In this document: positions 11,091 to 23,512 of the stretch, piece by piece | Layout of the letters: the number at the start of each line of letters is the position of its first letter | Numbering within the stretch: position 1 is the first letter of the stretch | Source: Henricia sp. BOLD:AAB3569 | Lineage: Eukaryota; Echinodermata; Asteroidea; Spinulosida; Echinasteridae | Reading direction: 5' to 3' | Assembly (NCBI GenBank): GCA_037783545.1 | Contig: JBBELK010000572.1 | Coordinates: 186,001 to 250,000, forward strand | Length of the DNA stretch: 64,000 nt | Made by a program: the position numbers and the translations under genes | The notes under the pieces: model-generated | The model's input: the letters and a program-made list of their open reading frames with translations, nothing else | What the model was told of the DNA's origin: nothing | The model's database searches: none

Positions 11091-11640
11091 TAAAAACATC
11101 AGCTTCAACTTTGTTCAAGTGCCAATTTTTCCTCGCTCTCAATTGACATTATTTTACTGGGATGTTAATTTGCAAATTTTTGATGTATGACCAGATCCTC
11201 TACCTGATAACAACGACCTTCCCCTTCAGGCTGGCTATACGGCCCCGGTCCTCAAATTACAACAGTTACTGTGAACCCGGCAATATGGCCTACATTTTCA
11301 TGTTCCAAATAGCGTGCAAGTACCAAAACAAACAACTGTAGTAAAGGGAAGACCCATTTATAATAATCGGATGTTTTCAGTCAACTCCCCCGTCTTTGAT
11401 TTTAAATCGTGTCCGAAATCTGAAACTAATGTGTGAAAAAATGGATTGCGTATAATGAAGTTGTCATCATTGGCTTCCGCGGATGGAAAACAATGTTAAT
11501 GGCATGCTGCCAACAGCCAATGTGACGTCCTCATAATGTGGTGCTAAAATTATTGCTTCGAATTCTTTTAACGCTAGAAGATCAGTGTTTTTATGTATTG
11601 CTGCAATTTTTATTCCAGCTATTATGATTTGTCCATCCTG
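11091..11640. other. Non-coding stretch, nothing recognised
   Basis: No convincing frame or repeat. Confidence 0.45.
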
Positions 11641-11644
11641 CCAA

Positions 11645-11865
11645 GGGCGGTCATAATGGCACAGTCTGGCGTCCTGGGTTCGATACCTGGGCGTGTATGT
11701 GGATTGGGTTTCTTTGCAGTCCCCACTTGACCGCGTGGGTTCCCCCCCCCCCCCCCCCCCCCCGAGAGATTTTTCCTCCGGGGTTTTCCTCCTACTTGTA
11801 AAACTGCATCTCCGTCTTCGCCATATCAAGCTAATTACCTTATAAAGCTTATAGTTAATGGCAAC
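11645..11865 (+). mobile_element. tRNA-derived SINE, family S1
   Basis: The box B-like word gggttcgatacctgggcg is followed by tgtatgtggattgggttt, gcagtccccacttgaccgcg, a 20-odd base C run, gagagatttttcctcc and ctacttgtaaaactgcatct. The same ordered words occur on the minus strand at 28362-28556 and partly at 55925-56020. Confidence 0.8.
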
Positions 11866-12301
11866 GTCATTAGTGGCGTTTATGTATCTGCCGTTGCCAT
11901 CGATCGTTGGCGTCATAGTGTTAATTTCACTGTCATTGTTGAGAAAGTTCGATTCATGAATAGTGTTAACAACTTGTCAAATGTCCTCCTAAGTGTGGAC
12001 GCCTTTGGTATAGGTCAACTGTGCCCTGTGAGCTGGTTCCAACTGGTCGACTATAGTCGTGAATCGAACTTGCCCGTTGTTGCTGGTGTTGTCATAACTG
12101 TCGATGCTGTTGCCATTGCTAGAGCTGCGCCACACTGAAGTGAATTGCGACGGAGACGGCGGCGACGGAACGTCAACGTCAGCGGCTACCGTTGTCGTTT
12201 CTGTGGACGTCCACACTGTAAACGTCAACAATTGGGCGCGCGCCCAAAATAAAACGGCGTCGGAACGGCAAAATGCTCCAGTGTGGACCGTATTTAACAC
12301 T

Positions 12302-12455
12302 GCCTTTTCCGCCGCTGCCGCTGCCACCGCCGCGGCTGCCGCCGCTGCCCCTGCCATTTCTGCCGCTGCCGTTGCCACCGCTGCCGTTGCCGTCCCTGCC
12401 ATTGCTGCCGCTGTCGTTGCCACCGCCGCCGTTGCCACCACTGCCACTGCTGCAT
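12302..12455. repeat. GCC/GCT trinucleotide-rich repeat
   Basis: Imperfect gccgctgccgttgccacc triplets. All frames stay open and give poly-Ala, poly-Leu/Pro or poly-Gly/Ser/Arg peptides on the two strands. This pattern indicates a simple repeat, not a protein. Confidence 0.85.
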
Positions 12456-12499
12456 GCTGCCATCGTCATTTCTGCCACCGCCATTGCTGATCTTCACAT

Positions 12500-13750
12500 T
12501 CTTTCCATTGCATTGTCACTGCTCACCTGAACATCCTCAGCTGTAACTGTCAACTCCGTCGCCACTTCAAAAATCAGTCAGCACCACATGCATTGCTATC
12601 TGCTCTTTTTACATGCCCCTAGACCTGAATCCTAAGCCTGCTCTGTTCAAGACATGGGCAGTCCCTGTCAATTCCCTGTTGGTTTCAATAAACATTCTGT
12701 GACCGGAGGGGTCTCACTGCACCGATATGCAGGCTTCCGGATCAAAACAGTTCATCTGGACCCGCTTCAGTCTGGCTGGAGATTCGGAGCTTCCTCTCTT
12801 GTTTATTCAACGCAATTGGGGTTAATTGGCCCTGCAGACAGACTCCCAAAACAAAAACAAGTGGGCCTTTCTGTACCGCGTGCCTGTCAAAGGTGTGGGT
12901 GACAAGGGGAAAGGGGTAGCACGTGCCACCCACTTTCAACCACGTCGGGTTGGTAAGGGGCACTGTTTTCCTTACGCCTCCCACATTTCCTAGCATGCTT
13001 GTCCACTTACTTTATATGATTATTAATTTTGTTGATAATTTACACTCCCCCTTCACCAGACACAATTGGACCAGCCACACACTGTACAAAGTGCACTAAC
13101 ACATTTTGTCCCAAAATCATGAACGCATGAGGCAGGTAACTGTTTATGGATGAGGTACCCGATATGGTTCTGACAAGAACCCCAAGTAGCTCAAGTAGAT
13201 CAAACCACTGTTCCTATTGTACATGATCTAACTCGCGCCTCGTGCACATGTTGAGCCGAGCAATTGAACAAAAGTAAAACTGAATAGTCACGTCAGGTGC
13301 GTGAAGTAGTGATCAAAGCGTGCTCAGCAGCATTTGATGCACCTGAAGTGTAAGATAATTGGCCATGAAAACGTTTTTATCGAAAATCATTTCTTCACTC
13401 TCACATGACGTGTTTCCAAGTAAGATTTGACTATCACACCAGGCACATGAAACACTGGAGGTGACACTCGCCTCAACATGTAGGCGTGTGCATTGCACAG
13501 CCGCAACACTTCATGGGCATGAGCTTGGTATAGAATCTCTTCGTTGAAACACAAGAAGGTCGTACTTTGTTGTTAGAAGGCCCTACTTACGATACTGCGC
13601 GCAGGAAATCCTAGGGGTGGTATTCCCAAGGGACAGAAAATTTAAATTAACTCTGACATACAGCAAGTGCTGGTTCTAGTTCCAAATAGCCTTGACCATG
13701 GGGCATATAAAATGGCGACGGGGATTAGGCCTATCAGCGGCGTAGCTATG
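12500..13750. other. Non-coding stretch, nothing recognised
   Basis: Several short open frames but none protein-like. A G-rich run (13758-13790) closes the stretch. Confidence 0.45.
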
Positions 13751-14117
13751 GTTCTCTCCATAGGGGGGGGTGGGGGTGGGGGGTGGAGGTGGCGACTGGG
13801 GGCTGGACGTTTCCGTGGGAGGGCGGCAGTGTAGTGCCGAAAAATAAGTCCATGCGAGCGACGATGTCGCTCAGCTGGGAGGGGGGTGTTCAACCCCCAC
13901 CCAATTTCATTTTCCTCAATTTTGTATATATTACAATCACACCACCGTATATTATAACAGAGAAGCGGCAATTTATACAGTTTTCATGAAAAAAACATTA
14001 CAATTTACAAACAAATTCAAATAACATAAACAAATGCGGTTCTATATATAGGAAATCCATGACGCAAACATTTTTTTCCGTTTGCCAAATTTCCAGTTGG
14101 GGGCGACTATCCAAGAC

Positions 14118-14790
14118 AGGGCGATCGCCATAGGCCTGCTAGAGACCAGCCCGTAGGATAGAAGTCTGGCCAAATAAACAAATTGCATTAAAAATTCGAA
14201 TTGATTGGGGCTGTCGCAGACTTGCCCGTCCACATAGGCTGAGGGCAAGAGTTGTCAATGACCTTTTAGAGATTCGAGAAACTGACCAGATGATATGGCC
14301 AGCAAACCTCCCAGATCTCAATACCATAGAACATTTGTGGGATCAATTGAAGCGGACATTTGATCGGAGAACTGGTGATCAAACAACACTCCAGGACTTG
14401 CCCCGGATGCTGCAGGAGTGGATCACCCTTCCGCAGCGGAGGATCACCCGTCTCATCAACACAATATCGATGTTATCATGCGTTACAAAATCATGGTGGC
14501 TACACAAGATACTGAGGACCAAAATTGTACTTGTCATGTGTTGAAATAATTGGAAATCATTTGTTGACTGTATTTTGCAATTTTTGAAAAGTGTTCATTT
14601 CACCTTTAAATGCTGCTCATTCATGCATAACATTAAGTATGGACCCACCACTTGAAATGCACATTCTATGCATTGCACTAATCATTCACACCAAGTTTCG
14701 TGTAATTCCAAAATTTACTTTGAGAGATATAATGAGTTGTTTAGGGGGGGGGAACTTACTTTTGTTGAGGTGTTTAGTAACAGAATCTTA
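14118..14790 (+). pseudogene. Internally deleted Tc1/mariner-like transposase relic, copy A
   Basis: 14290-14460 encodes MIWPANLPDLNTIEHLWDQL. This is the Tc1 catalytic-domain block around W-P-x-x-S-P-D-L-N-x-I-E-x-x-W-D, with L replacing the usual S, followed by RRITRLINTI. Upstream (14118-14240) are remnants of the N-terminal DNA-binding part (ccataggcctgctagagacc..., ctgccgcagacttgcc). The two parts are joined by a large deletion that removes most of the catalytic domain. The right end ttgttgaggtgttta and a subterminal block (agatactgaggaccaaaa) match the copy at 53.5 kb. Inactive. Confidence 0.85.
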
Positions 14791-14807
14791 ACACCCATCG
14801 AAAATGG

Positions 14808-14836
14808 GGGATTATTATTATTATTATTATTATTTA
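14808..14836. repeat. (TTA)n microsatellite
   Basis: About eight tandem ttatta triplets. Confidence 0.9.
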
Positions 14837-15679
14837 TTCGGCCAATACATCAAAAAAACAAGCACACACAAATTACATGCTGTGAACAATAAACAAAAGT
14901 TACATAAGAAAGCGCAATTTACGATGTAATACTGAATAATGCAGAGAAAAATCGACAGGAGTGAACTAGGACAAAACAGTCCAAGCCGGCCAGGGTAAGC
15001 AAAAGTGAACCTAAACATGCACTGTAGCCCTAAAGCCTGCTTATCCAAGCTTTAACTGTTCACATAAAGGATAGACAAATATAAATATTTAAATATATAT
15101 ATATAAACTTGTACACAAATCTGTGATCTGGTCACGCTGCCATTGGTGTAGCTGCCATTGTATTCGCCGTCAATGTGCTCCTGGCAAAATATCAAGTAAC
15201 TCCCCTTTCATTGACAGAGGTGGCTCATTCAAAGTTTAAAGACATTTACACAAGAAGTTCACATTAAAAACACACGTGTGTTTCTTAAAAGATAAGAATA
15301 TCTCTTGTGAAAGTTCAGTGTACTTTACTTCACACCTCGTCCACTGTATCACAGTGGGTGATTCAACGACTGGCAATCTCATTACAAACAATGTTTGGGT
15401 TAATTCAGGTCAAACGCTGGTATGGCAACTGCAACCTAAGGATTACGGGTGGTATTTTTTTTCACTGGGACATGTAGGTAAAGGTTACAACAGTTGCAAA
15501 TGCTGTAACCTGCGGTGCAAGAGCATGTAAACTTTTGAAACTCAATAAATAGCTTCTGAGAACAGCTGGTTTACGAGGTCTGTTGGAGGAATGTCTTTAA
15601 GTGGTAATTAAAGGAAGACTGCGAAGCAACGTGATTGTTTATTTCTTGAAAGGAACCCACAGCGACGCTAAACATTATT
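14837..15679. other. Non-coding stretch, nothing recognised
   Basis: AT-rich with atatat runs; short frames only. Confidence 0.45.
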
Positions 15680-16206
15680 TTAAAGATAGTATACATGATT
15701 TGGTAAACTGTTACAAATAGTTTTATCCCCCTGTGTGATTGAAGATATGCATGATTAAAACCAACCTGACCAAAAACCAGCTCCGTACTTCGTCTAACTT
15801 TAGAGAAAACAGTCAAAAAAGGGTTTGCAGTCATTTTGCCCCAAAACCACTTCGCCCTGAACCATTTTGCCCTGAACCACGGCATGTGCACGAAGTGGTT
15901 TTGGGGGCGAAGTAGCATTTGGGCGATGTAGTGTTTGGACGAAGTGATTTGGGGCGAAATGGCACTCGGGCGAAGTGGTTTGGGGGCGAAATAGTACTTG
16001 GGCGAAATGGTTTTGGGGCGAATTGAATTTTCGTCTCATGAGACAAAAACTAATTGTTTTACTCGTTTCTCAAAGACTATAGCACTTTAGACAAAACCAT
16101 TTCAGGGGACGTTTTCTACGGTCATCATATTTATATTGTGTACGTTAGGCGTAAATCTGTGAACATTTCTGATTTTCGAGATACCAATCATGTATACTGC
16201 CTTTAA
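15680..16206 (-). mobile_element. TTAA-flanked MITE, family M3, uninterrupted copy
   Basis: TTAA at 15680-15683 and 16203-16206 flank TIRs AAG-ATAGTATACATGATTTGG and its mirror (ccaatcatgtatactgc-cttt). The centre is a roughly 20-bp minisatellite built on cgaagtggttttggggcg (15840-16020), which gives frames rich in P-K-S-F-R-P. Its sister at 57637-63496 is split by the Helitron-like insertion, so this copy serves as the empty site. The equivalent insertion point lies between 15695 and 15696. Confidence 0.9.
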
Positions 16207-17384
16207 AAAAACAAAGACACCCACGAGGTGCACCACTTTAAATAAGTGGGAAATGATTGTAGTGAAAAAAATAAATGTTGACACACGGCCTGGTGTGTGA
16301 GATTTGCAGCTCTGGGAATTGGGGGTGAAAAGTGCACTTATAATGGGCCCCGTATAGTGGAGGAATAATTTGTAGACATGACTGCCTTTTGGGTTGCGGT
16401 TGGTGTTAATTTTCTGGGAAAATTAATAACAATCATCCAAAAATGAAAGTTTATGCGGCGGTCACACATTCAGGAATTTTACCGCCGTCCTTGATAGGAC
16501 CATTCCCGATTAAAATTTGTCAAAAGTCTGATCAAGATCCTGTGATTTGTGACGGGAAATTCAAACTTTTTATTAAAATTTGTAAAAACATTTATTTAAT
16601 CACAACAACAATCAGATATTGTTCTAGCCTTGTCCAAGGCCGTCTGCAGGTTATTTTTGCTGTACAAGGGAATATATCTAGCGCATGCAAACTGCATGCA
16701 CATGGCATCAAAACGAGCCACTTTGAGATAACGACTTCCGTAGTAAACCCGTACGGCAATACATACTGCGTACTAACTGCGTACGGCCTGGCCTAGCTCG
16801 TGGAGTCTGTCACTTGGGTTTAGGACCGTGCCGATACATGTACGTGCATGTGTGCATAGTCGTAGCGCGGCGCGTTGTGAGCCAATACGTGCAACAAATT
16901 CCGTAGCTCGTAAGCGCTTTGTTCAGTTTTATCTTCAGCGGCCGTCTAGAAGACAAGCCCAACGCCTTCGTCAAGGCTAATATTGTTCAGGAAATGTCCC
17001 GATTCAGCCGTTCCCAGCCGAATTCATCCCGATTCTCCAGTTCTCAATCCGATTCTGATCCGATTTGTATCTTTCGCAGGGTAAAAAAAACGACCGAATA
17101 TGTCATGACAGCGTCCCGATTCTCCCGAATGCGATCCGACAGAAATCAGACAGTGACCCGACGCTCTGGACGCAATCTGGACTTAATCGGCAAGAAACGG
17201 CAATGAAAATGTTCTCGAGACATGCCCGTTCATCACGACAGGGTCCCGATCCACAGGACAACGTCCAAACACCGTCCATACAACACAGGACATTGTTACG
17301 ATTTTGATCCGATACAGCATAATCGGTCACGACATAGTCACGATTGTAATCCGACTAGACAAAATTGGCAGAGTTTCCCGAATG
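16207..17384. other. Non-coding stretch with CCCGAT-rich low complexity
   Basis: 16980-17380 is rich in cccgat, tccgat and gatccgat words on one strand. It yields serine/arginine-rich frames that I do not take as coding. The rest is unremarkable. Confidence 0.45.
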
Positions 17385-17387
17385 TTA

Positions 17388-18370
17388 AGGGGTCATTTCA
17401 CCAAGGATTGTTTTTTCCAATCGGCCCGATCTGGACCAGATTGTCCCCGATGAATCAACTTTTTTTGATCGGCCCGATTGTCGTCATGAATCGCCTCCAA
17501 TCGTCCCTTTTTTTTTACCCGATTGAGTCCCGACCAATGGACCATGGCGGGGGGACGAATCACGGACGTTCCTCGCGCGATCGACACGTTTCCGGGGCGC
17601 AGGTATGCGAAAGTACGCGCAAGTACCCGCAGGTATATACACGGCAAAGGTCCGATAGAGACCCGCTTCTCGCGCGCAAGTGAGCGATCTTCGCGCGTTG
17701 TTCGGCCGAGAGCGGGAGAGAGAGGCCGAAAATGGGCGATCCCGACTCGAGAGAGGACGCTTTCGCGATGTACGCCGTTCTTCGCGCGAGAGTGGCCGAA
17801 TGTAGGCGTATGTTGACGCTGCGAGCCGCAGGAAGCCGAAAGTAAACGGTCTTCGGACGATTTAAACGATCTTCTGATGTTCTTCGGCCAACCAAATTTG
17901 CCTAGATCGGCCGGAAATCGGTGTTTTGGGGGCCCGACTATATAAATCGAAGCCTTTCATCACTTTCTGACCAGCCATGCAGGTCGGTCGTCCGAGGATC
18001 TGGTGAGGGTCGGGTGCTTACACTCCGCCGACACTACGCACGACCCTCGGTAGAGAGCGGCAGAGGCTATACGAAAGCTCCAGAAGGCGGGCGAGACAAG
18101 GGGACCTTCAGGGGACCAAGACGACCACGGGCCGACGGTTTTGGATCGGCTACTGTTTTTCAACATGTTTAAAAACAGTAGCCGATCACTTTTTCGGTAC
18201 CCGACCCTCGGATGACTGAGGCGATCGCGCCAGATCTTCCCCCGAAGGTATAGGGTAGTGCTCGACAGTGCGCGCAGGTTCCCGACTATTTTCGCAAAAA
18301 TGCGGCCGATCGACCAAAAAAAGGATCGGGTACTATCGGGACCAAAACAATCCTTGGTGAAATGACCCCT
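17388..18370. mobile_element. 983-bp non-autonomous DNA transposon with TTA duplication
   Basis: The TIR begins AGGGGTCATTTCACCAAGGA and continues ttgtttt. It is exact at both ends (17388 rightward, 18370 leftward). TTA at 17385-17387 and 18371-18373 is the probable 3-bp target duplication, as in PIF/Harbinger-type insertions. The interior is GC-rich with many gcgcg and cgatc words and a hairpin GATCGGCTACTGTTTTT at 18143 mirrored at 18187. No transposase is seen. Confidence 0.85.
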
Positions 18371-18373
18371 TTA

Positions 18374-18960
18374 CGGGACACACTAACTGTCGGGAGTGCT
18401 TAGCCGACCTCTCCGGACCTCTCCGGACCATTCCCGATCCGTAGGACTCTGTTACGAACGTATAAGACTACGTTCAGACAAAGATAGGACATTCCAGATC
18501 ATTGAAGATAGTAACTTTTTCACTGTTCGTGTCGTAGCGCTGTCTGACGGGAGCCATAATCGGCACTGTGATCCCGGGATATATTACCCACGGTTGTCAA
18601 TTGACATTCAATGGGAAAATATACATGTACCTAAGAAACAAATGACATTATGCTAAGCAAGTACAACTTGTACACTATAGACAGCCGAAGTGTGACGTGT
18701 TGCCATGACAATTGGCTCTAAACTAACATGGCCGTCGGCAAAAGTAACATTCTAATAGCACAGGTACACGGTTCAGTGATTTTTTGTTCAGAGCAAATCG
18801 CCCAAGCAAGCAACAAAGGGTGATGTATTCACTTCGGCAGTCTGTTGTTATACAAAGAAAAAAATGTGACCATCGAAAAGCCGGTACGTACTTCATAAAG
18901 AATGGACGTGTTAGTGTTAGTGTTGAAAGTCGTGAGTGAGTGCGCAATGTGTGTTACGTC
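18374..18960. other. Non-coding stretch, nothing recognised
   Basis: No protein-like frame. It ends with gtgttagtgt words that also flank the next element. Confidence 0.45.
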
Positions 18961-19020
18961 GTCGTGTTAGTGTAAGTGCAACAGATCTGTTAGATCGGCG
19001 TCTCGGGAAATCGTGTTGGT

Positions 19021-19523
19021 ACGAAGACCCAGAAGGGACATTTAAGTATTATGCTTTTTTTATTTTTAATACGTACGTACGTGATAATAGTACGTACGTA
19101 CGTGATAATAATAAGTACGTACGTATTATTATCACGTACGTACGTGATAACAATACGTACGTACGTGATAATACTACGTACGTACGTGATAATTTATTAC
19201 GTACGTACGTGATAATACTACGTACGTACGTGATAATAATACGTATACGTACGTATTATTATCACGTACGTACGTGATAATACTACGTACGTACTTAATA
19301 TTATCACGTACGTACGTATTAAATTATCACGTACGTACGTGATAAATTATCACGTACGTACGTGATAAATTATCACGTACGTACGTATTAAATTATCACG
19401 AACAAACGTAGTATTATCACGTACGTACGTAGTATTATCACGTACGTACGTACTATTATCACGTACGTACGTATTAAAAAAATTAAAAAGGAAAATACTT
19501 AAATGTCCCCTCTGGGTCTTCGT
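19021..19523. mobile_element. Foldback element built of ACGTACGTACGT palindromes
   Basis: 30-bp TIRs (19021-19050, acgaagacccagaaggga...; 19494-19523 its mirror with one mismatch) enclose about 440 bp. The interior is made of tacgtacgtacg palindromes separated by gataat, gataatac or attatcac spacers, arranged so that the left half mirrors the right half. The 60 bp outside each TIR (gtgttagtgtaa...ctgtt...gggaaat) resemble each other in direct orientation. Confidence 0.85.
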
Positions 19524-20397
19524 ATGGTAGTGTTAGTGTAACAGGTCTGTTGACTCGACGTTTTGGGAAATAGGGTGGTAGGGTTTTGCACGACTTTCTA
19601 CACTAACACTAACATATAATTGTGACCTCCGGGCCTTTTTACGAGCTTAACCACTAAATGATTGCAATTTTCAGAATCATCACGGAGCAAAACAATTTCT
19701 CAATTGTGGGTAGAATGTAAGATCAAACACATTTATAAGTTGTGCTGAAAACTGAACCTCAATTTACTGAGAATTACGAAAGTTTTAAAATAATCCAAAT
19801 TGACACTACCCACTTCGTTCATATTTACTTTTAACAGATCTGTTACACTAACACGGTCTGTTACACTAACACGGTCTGTAACAAGAGCTGTTGAACTAAC
19901 ATGAGATGTAACACTAACACGTCCTAAACACCATATTAACATCAAGTTAACACGGTGTTTGTTCTAAGGGCACAGTTCTGATTAAGTTAACAGATGTGTT
20001 ACACTAACACTAACACGTAATACAGAAATGTGACTTCGCCCTGTGTAGAGTAGTGAATTACATGTAATATGGTGTTAACACCGTGTGAACATATCTGTTA
20101 ACATGGTTTTAACCTGGACATTGAGTTAGAGGTCGAGATTAATGCCGTGTTAACATACCTGTTAAGGGGAATGGACGAGAAAGTGTAGATTCGTTAAAAA
20201 GAATGGGCGAGGCGAAGTCGAGCCTTTTCTTTCCTACACTTTCGAGGCTATTTGTACACTTTCGAGGCTATTCTCCGACTTAAGCCATTCCACCATCGAG
20301 AACAAGATAAAAGGAGCCAGAAAGTCATTCTGTCACTAATTAGTGTAGATTCGTAAGGAACAAAATAATTACGGTACGTAAACAAAAAATATTTCCG

Positions 20398-21080
20398 CAC
20401 CATTGTCACCCAAAAATCATTATATCCGCACCATCGTGTCAGAAAAATATTATGTCCACACCATTTTGTCCGTTTGTACCATTATGCCTGCACTACTGTG
20501 TCCATTTATACCATTCTGTCTGCACCATTGTGTCCGTTTGTACCATTATGTCCGCACCACTGTGTCCCAAAACAATTATGTCCGCATTATTGCGTTCCAA
20601 AAACCATCTTCTCCGCACCATTGCGTCCGTTTGTGCCATTTTTTTCTGCACCGATGTGTCCGCAGCATTTCTTCCCCAGAAACAGTGTCCGCAACATTGT
20701 GGCTGAAGAAACCATTGTATCCGTTTGTGCCATTATGTCCGCAGCATTGCATCCCAGAAATATTGTGTCCCAGAAACATTGTGTCCCAGAAACATATCAT
20801 GGCCATTGTCATTATGTTCGCCGCATTGCGTCCCAGAAACATAATGGTTTCTTCAGCACCACTGTGGCTGAAGGAACTATTATGTCCGCACCATTGTACA
20901 CATTTGTGCCATTATGTCCGCACCATTGTATCCGATTGTACCATTATGTCCGCACCGTTGTTTCCGTTACTGCCATTATGTCCATACCATTGTGTCCATT
21001 TGTACTATTATGTCCGTACCCTTGTGTCCCTTTGTGCCATCGTGCCTGCACAACTGCGTCCGACAAACCATTTGCGGACA
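20398..21080. repeat. Minisatellite of accattatgtccgcaccattg words, copy 1
   Basis: Irregular 20-25 bp units such as tatgtccgcaccattgtgtc and cgtttgtaccat tile about 680 bp and recur at 22385-23065 in the duplicate. Translation gives C-P-H-H-C or V-R-T-I-V-S repeats in all plus frames, the sign of repeat DNA and not of a Cys-rich protein. The same words form the array at 28557. Confidence 0.88.
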
Positions 21081-22384
21081 CAATGATATATATGGACATA
21101 ATTACCCTGTACATACCTTTGTTATTTGTAAAGGATATAAACTACAAGTGCGACTATAGCATAGCATATGAAAAAAGGGTTACAAATAGTGTGACAAAAT
21201 GCCTTTCTAAAATCCCCGTGTACAAATTTCCAATACAACGCTCGTAACCGGGACGTACGTGATAATACTACGTACGTACTTAATATTATCACGTACGTAC
21301 GTATTAAATTATCACGTACGTACGTGATAAATTATCACGTACGTACGTGATAAATTATCACGTACGTACGTATTAAATTATCACGAACAAACGTAGTATT
21401 ATCACGTACGTACGTAGTATTATCACGTACGTACGTACTATTATCACGTACGTACGTATTAAAAAAATTAAAAAGGAAAATACTTAAATGTCCCCTCTGG
21501 GTCTTCGTATGGTAGTGTTAGTGTAACAGGTCTGTTGACTCGACGTTTTGGGAAATAGGGTGGTAGGGTTTTGCACGACTTTCTACACTAACACTAACAT
21601 ATAATTGTGACCTCCGGGCCTTTTTACGAGCTTAACCACTAAATGATTGCAATTTTCAGAATCATCACGGAGCAAAACAATTTCTCAATTGTGGGTATAG
21701 AATGTAAGATCAAACACATTTATAAGTTGTGCTGAAAACTGAACCTCAATTTACTGAGAATTACGAAAGTTTTAAAATAATCCAAATTGACACTACCCAC
21801 TTCGTTCATATTTACTTTTAACAGATCTGTTACACTAACACGGTCTGTTACACTAACACGGTCTGTAACAAGAGCTGTTGAACTAACATGAGATGTAACA
21901 CTAACACGTCCTAAACACCATATTAACATCAAGTTAACACGGTGTTTGTTCTAAGGGCACAGTTCTGATTAAGTTAACAGATGTGTTACACTAACACTAA
22001 CACGTAATACAGAAATGTGACTTCGCCCTGTGTAGAGTAGTGAATTACATGTAATATGGTGTTAACACCGTGTGAACATATCTGTTAACATGGTTTTAAC
22101 CTGGACATTGAGTTAGAGGTCGAGATTAATGCCGTGTTAACATACCTGTTAAGGGGAATGGACGAGAAAGTGTAGATTCGTTAAAAAGAATGGGCGAGGC
22201 GAAGTCGAGCCTTTTCTTTCCTACACTTTCGAGGCTATTTGTACACTTTCGAGGCTATTCTCCGACTTAAGCCATTCCACCATCGAGAACAAGATAAAAG
22301 GAGCCAGAAAGTCATTCTGTCACTAATTAGTGTAGATTCGTAAGGAACAAAATAATTACGGTACGTAAACAAAAAATATTTCCG

Positions 22385-23065
22385 CACCATTGTCACCCAA
22401 AAATCATTATATCCGCACCATCGTGTCAGAAAAATATTATGTCCACACCATTTTGTCCGTTTGTACCATTATGCCTGCACTACTGTGTCCATTTATACCA
22501 TTCTGTCTGCACCATTGTGTCCGTTTGTACCATTATGTCCGCACCACTGTGTCCCAAAACAATTATGTCCGCATTATTGCGTTCCAAAAACCATCTTCTC
22601 CGCACCATTGCGTCCGTTTGTGCCATTTTTTCTGCACCGATGTGTCCGCAGCATTTCTTCCCCAGAAACAGTGTCCGCAACATTGTGGCTGAAGAAACCA
22701 TTGTATCCGTTTGTGCCATTATGTCCGCAGCATTGCATCCCAGAAATATTGTGTCCCAGAAACATTGTGTCCCAGAAACATATCATGGCCATTGTCATTA
22801 TGTTCGCCGCATTGCGTCCCAGAAACATAATGGTTTCTTCAGCACCACTGTGGCTGAAGGAACTATTATGTCCGCACCATTGTACACATTTGTGCCATTA
22901 TGTCCGCACCATTGTATCCGATTGTACCATTATGTCCGCACCGTTGTTTCCGTTACTGCCATTATGTCCATACCATTGTGTCCATTTGTACTATTATGTC
23001 CGTACCCTTGTGTCCCTTTGTGCCATCGTGCCTGCACAACTGCGTCCGACAAACCATTTGCGGAC
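22385..23065. repeat. Minisatellite of accattatgtccgcaccattg words, copy 2
   Basis: Duplicate of the array at 20398 with a one-base deletion that moves the long open frame between registers. This again argues against coding. Confidence 0.88.
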
Positions 23066-23247
23066 ACAATGATATATATGGACATAATTACCCTGTACAT
23101 ACCTTTGTTATTTGTAAAGGATATAAACTACAAGTGCGACTATAGCATAGCATATGAAAAAGGGTTACAAATAGTGTGACAAAATGCCTTTCTAAAATCC
23201 CCGTGTACAAATTTCCAATACAACGCTCGTAACCGGGACGGCCTAAA

Positions 23248-23512
23248 ACGTACACTCCAAAAACTGTGGTGTTAAATTAACACCAGTGGTGTTGTCTTAT
23301 ATAGATACCAACCTGGTGTTAAGTTTTAACACCACAAGTATTATTTTTAACACAAAGGGTGTTCAAAATAATGCATTTATTCCAAGTGTGGAATTAAAAC
23401 TAACACGTATAAGACAACACTAAACCAAGTGTGGAATTAAAACTAACACGTATAAGACAACACTACTGGTGTTAATTAAACACCACAGTTTTTGCAGTGT
23501 AACATAAGTGTC
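23248..23512. mobile_element. MITE with ACTGTGGTGTTAA ends
   Basis: The left end tacactccaaaaactgtggt and the inverted right end accacagtttttgcagtgta form TIRs of about 30 bp continuing into gtgttaa. The inside has two copies of ccaagtgtggaattaaaact. A relative is at 48275-48420. Confidence 0.8.

Larger units (their letters stand above)
19271..23240. repeat. 1985-bp tandem duplication
   Basis: Copy 1 is 19271-21255 and copy 2 is 21256-23240. They are nearly identical; I noticed a 2-base insertion (gtgggtatagaatg against gtgggtagaatg) and a one-T difference near 22630. The junction at 21251-21260 joins ccggg to acgtacgt inside the palindrome array, so a break at acgt microhomology is likely. 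Each copy holds the right part of the ACGT element, an acactaacac-rich stretch and the tccgcaccatt minisatellite. The paired long frames in each copy are repeat by-products. Confidence 0.93.

Noticed and set aside
12104-12530. Ala-, Leu/Pro- and Gly/Ser/Arg-rich frames
   Set aside because: Product of a GCC/GCT triplet repeat open in all frames.
17222-17895. Frames of 97-153 codons with Arg/Ser/Pro bias
   Set aside because: They run across the boundary of the 983-bp transposon and reflect CpG-rich and cccgat-rich composition.
20403-23179. Long frames up to 257 codons with many Cys and His
   Set aside because: They follow the accattatgtccgc minisatellite, exist in all three plus frames and swap register after a one-base change between duplicates.
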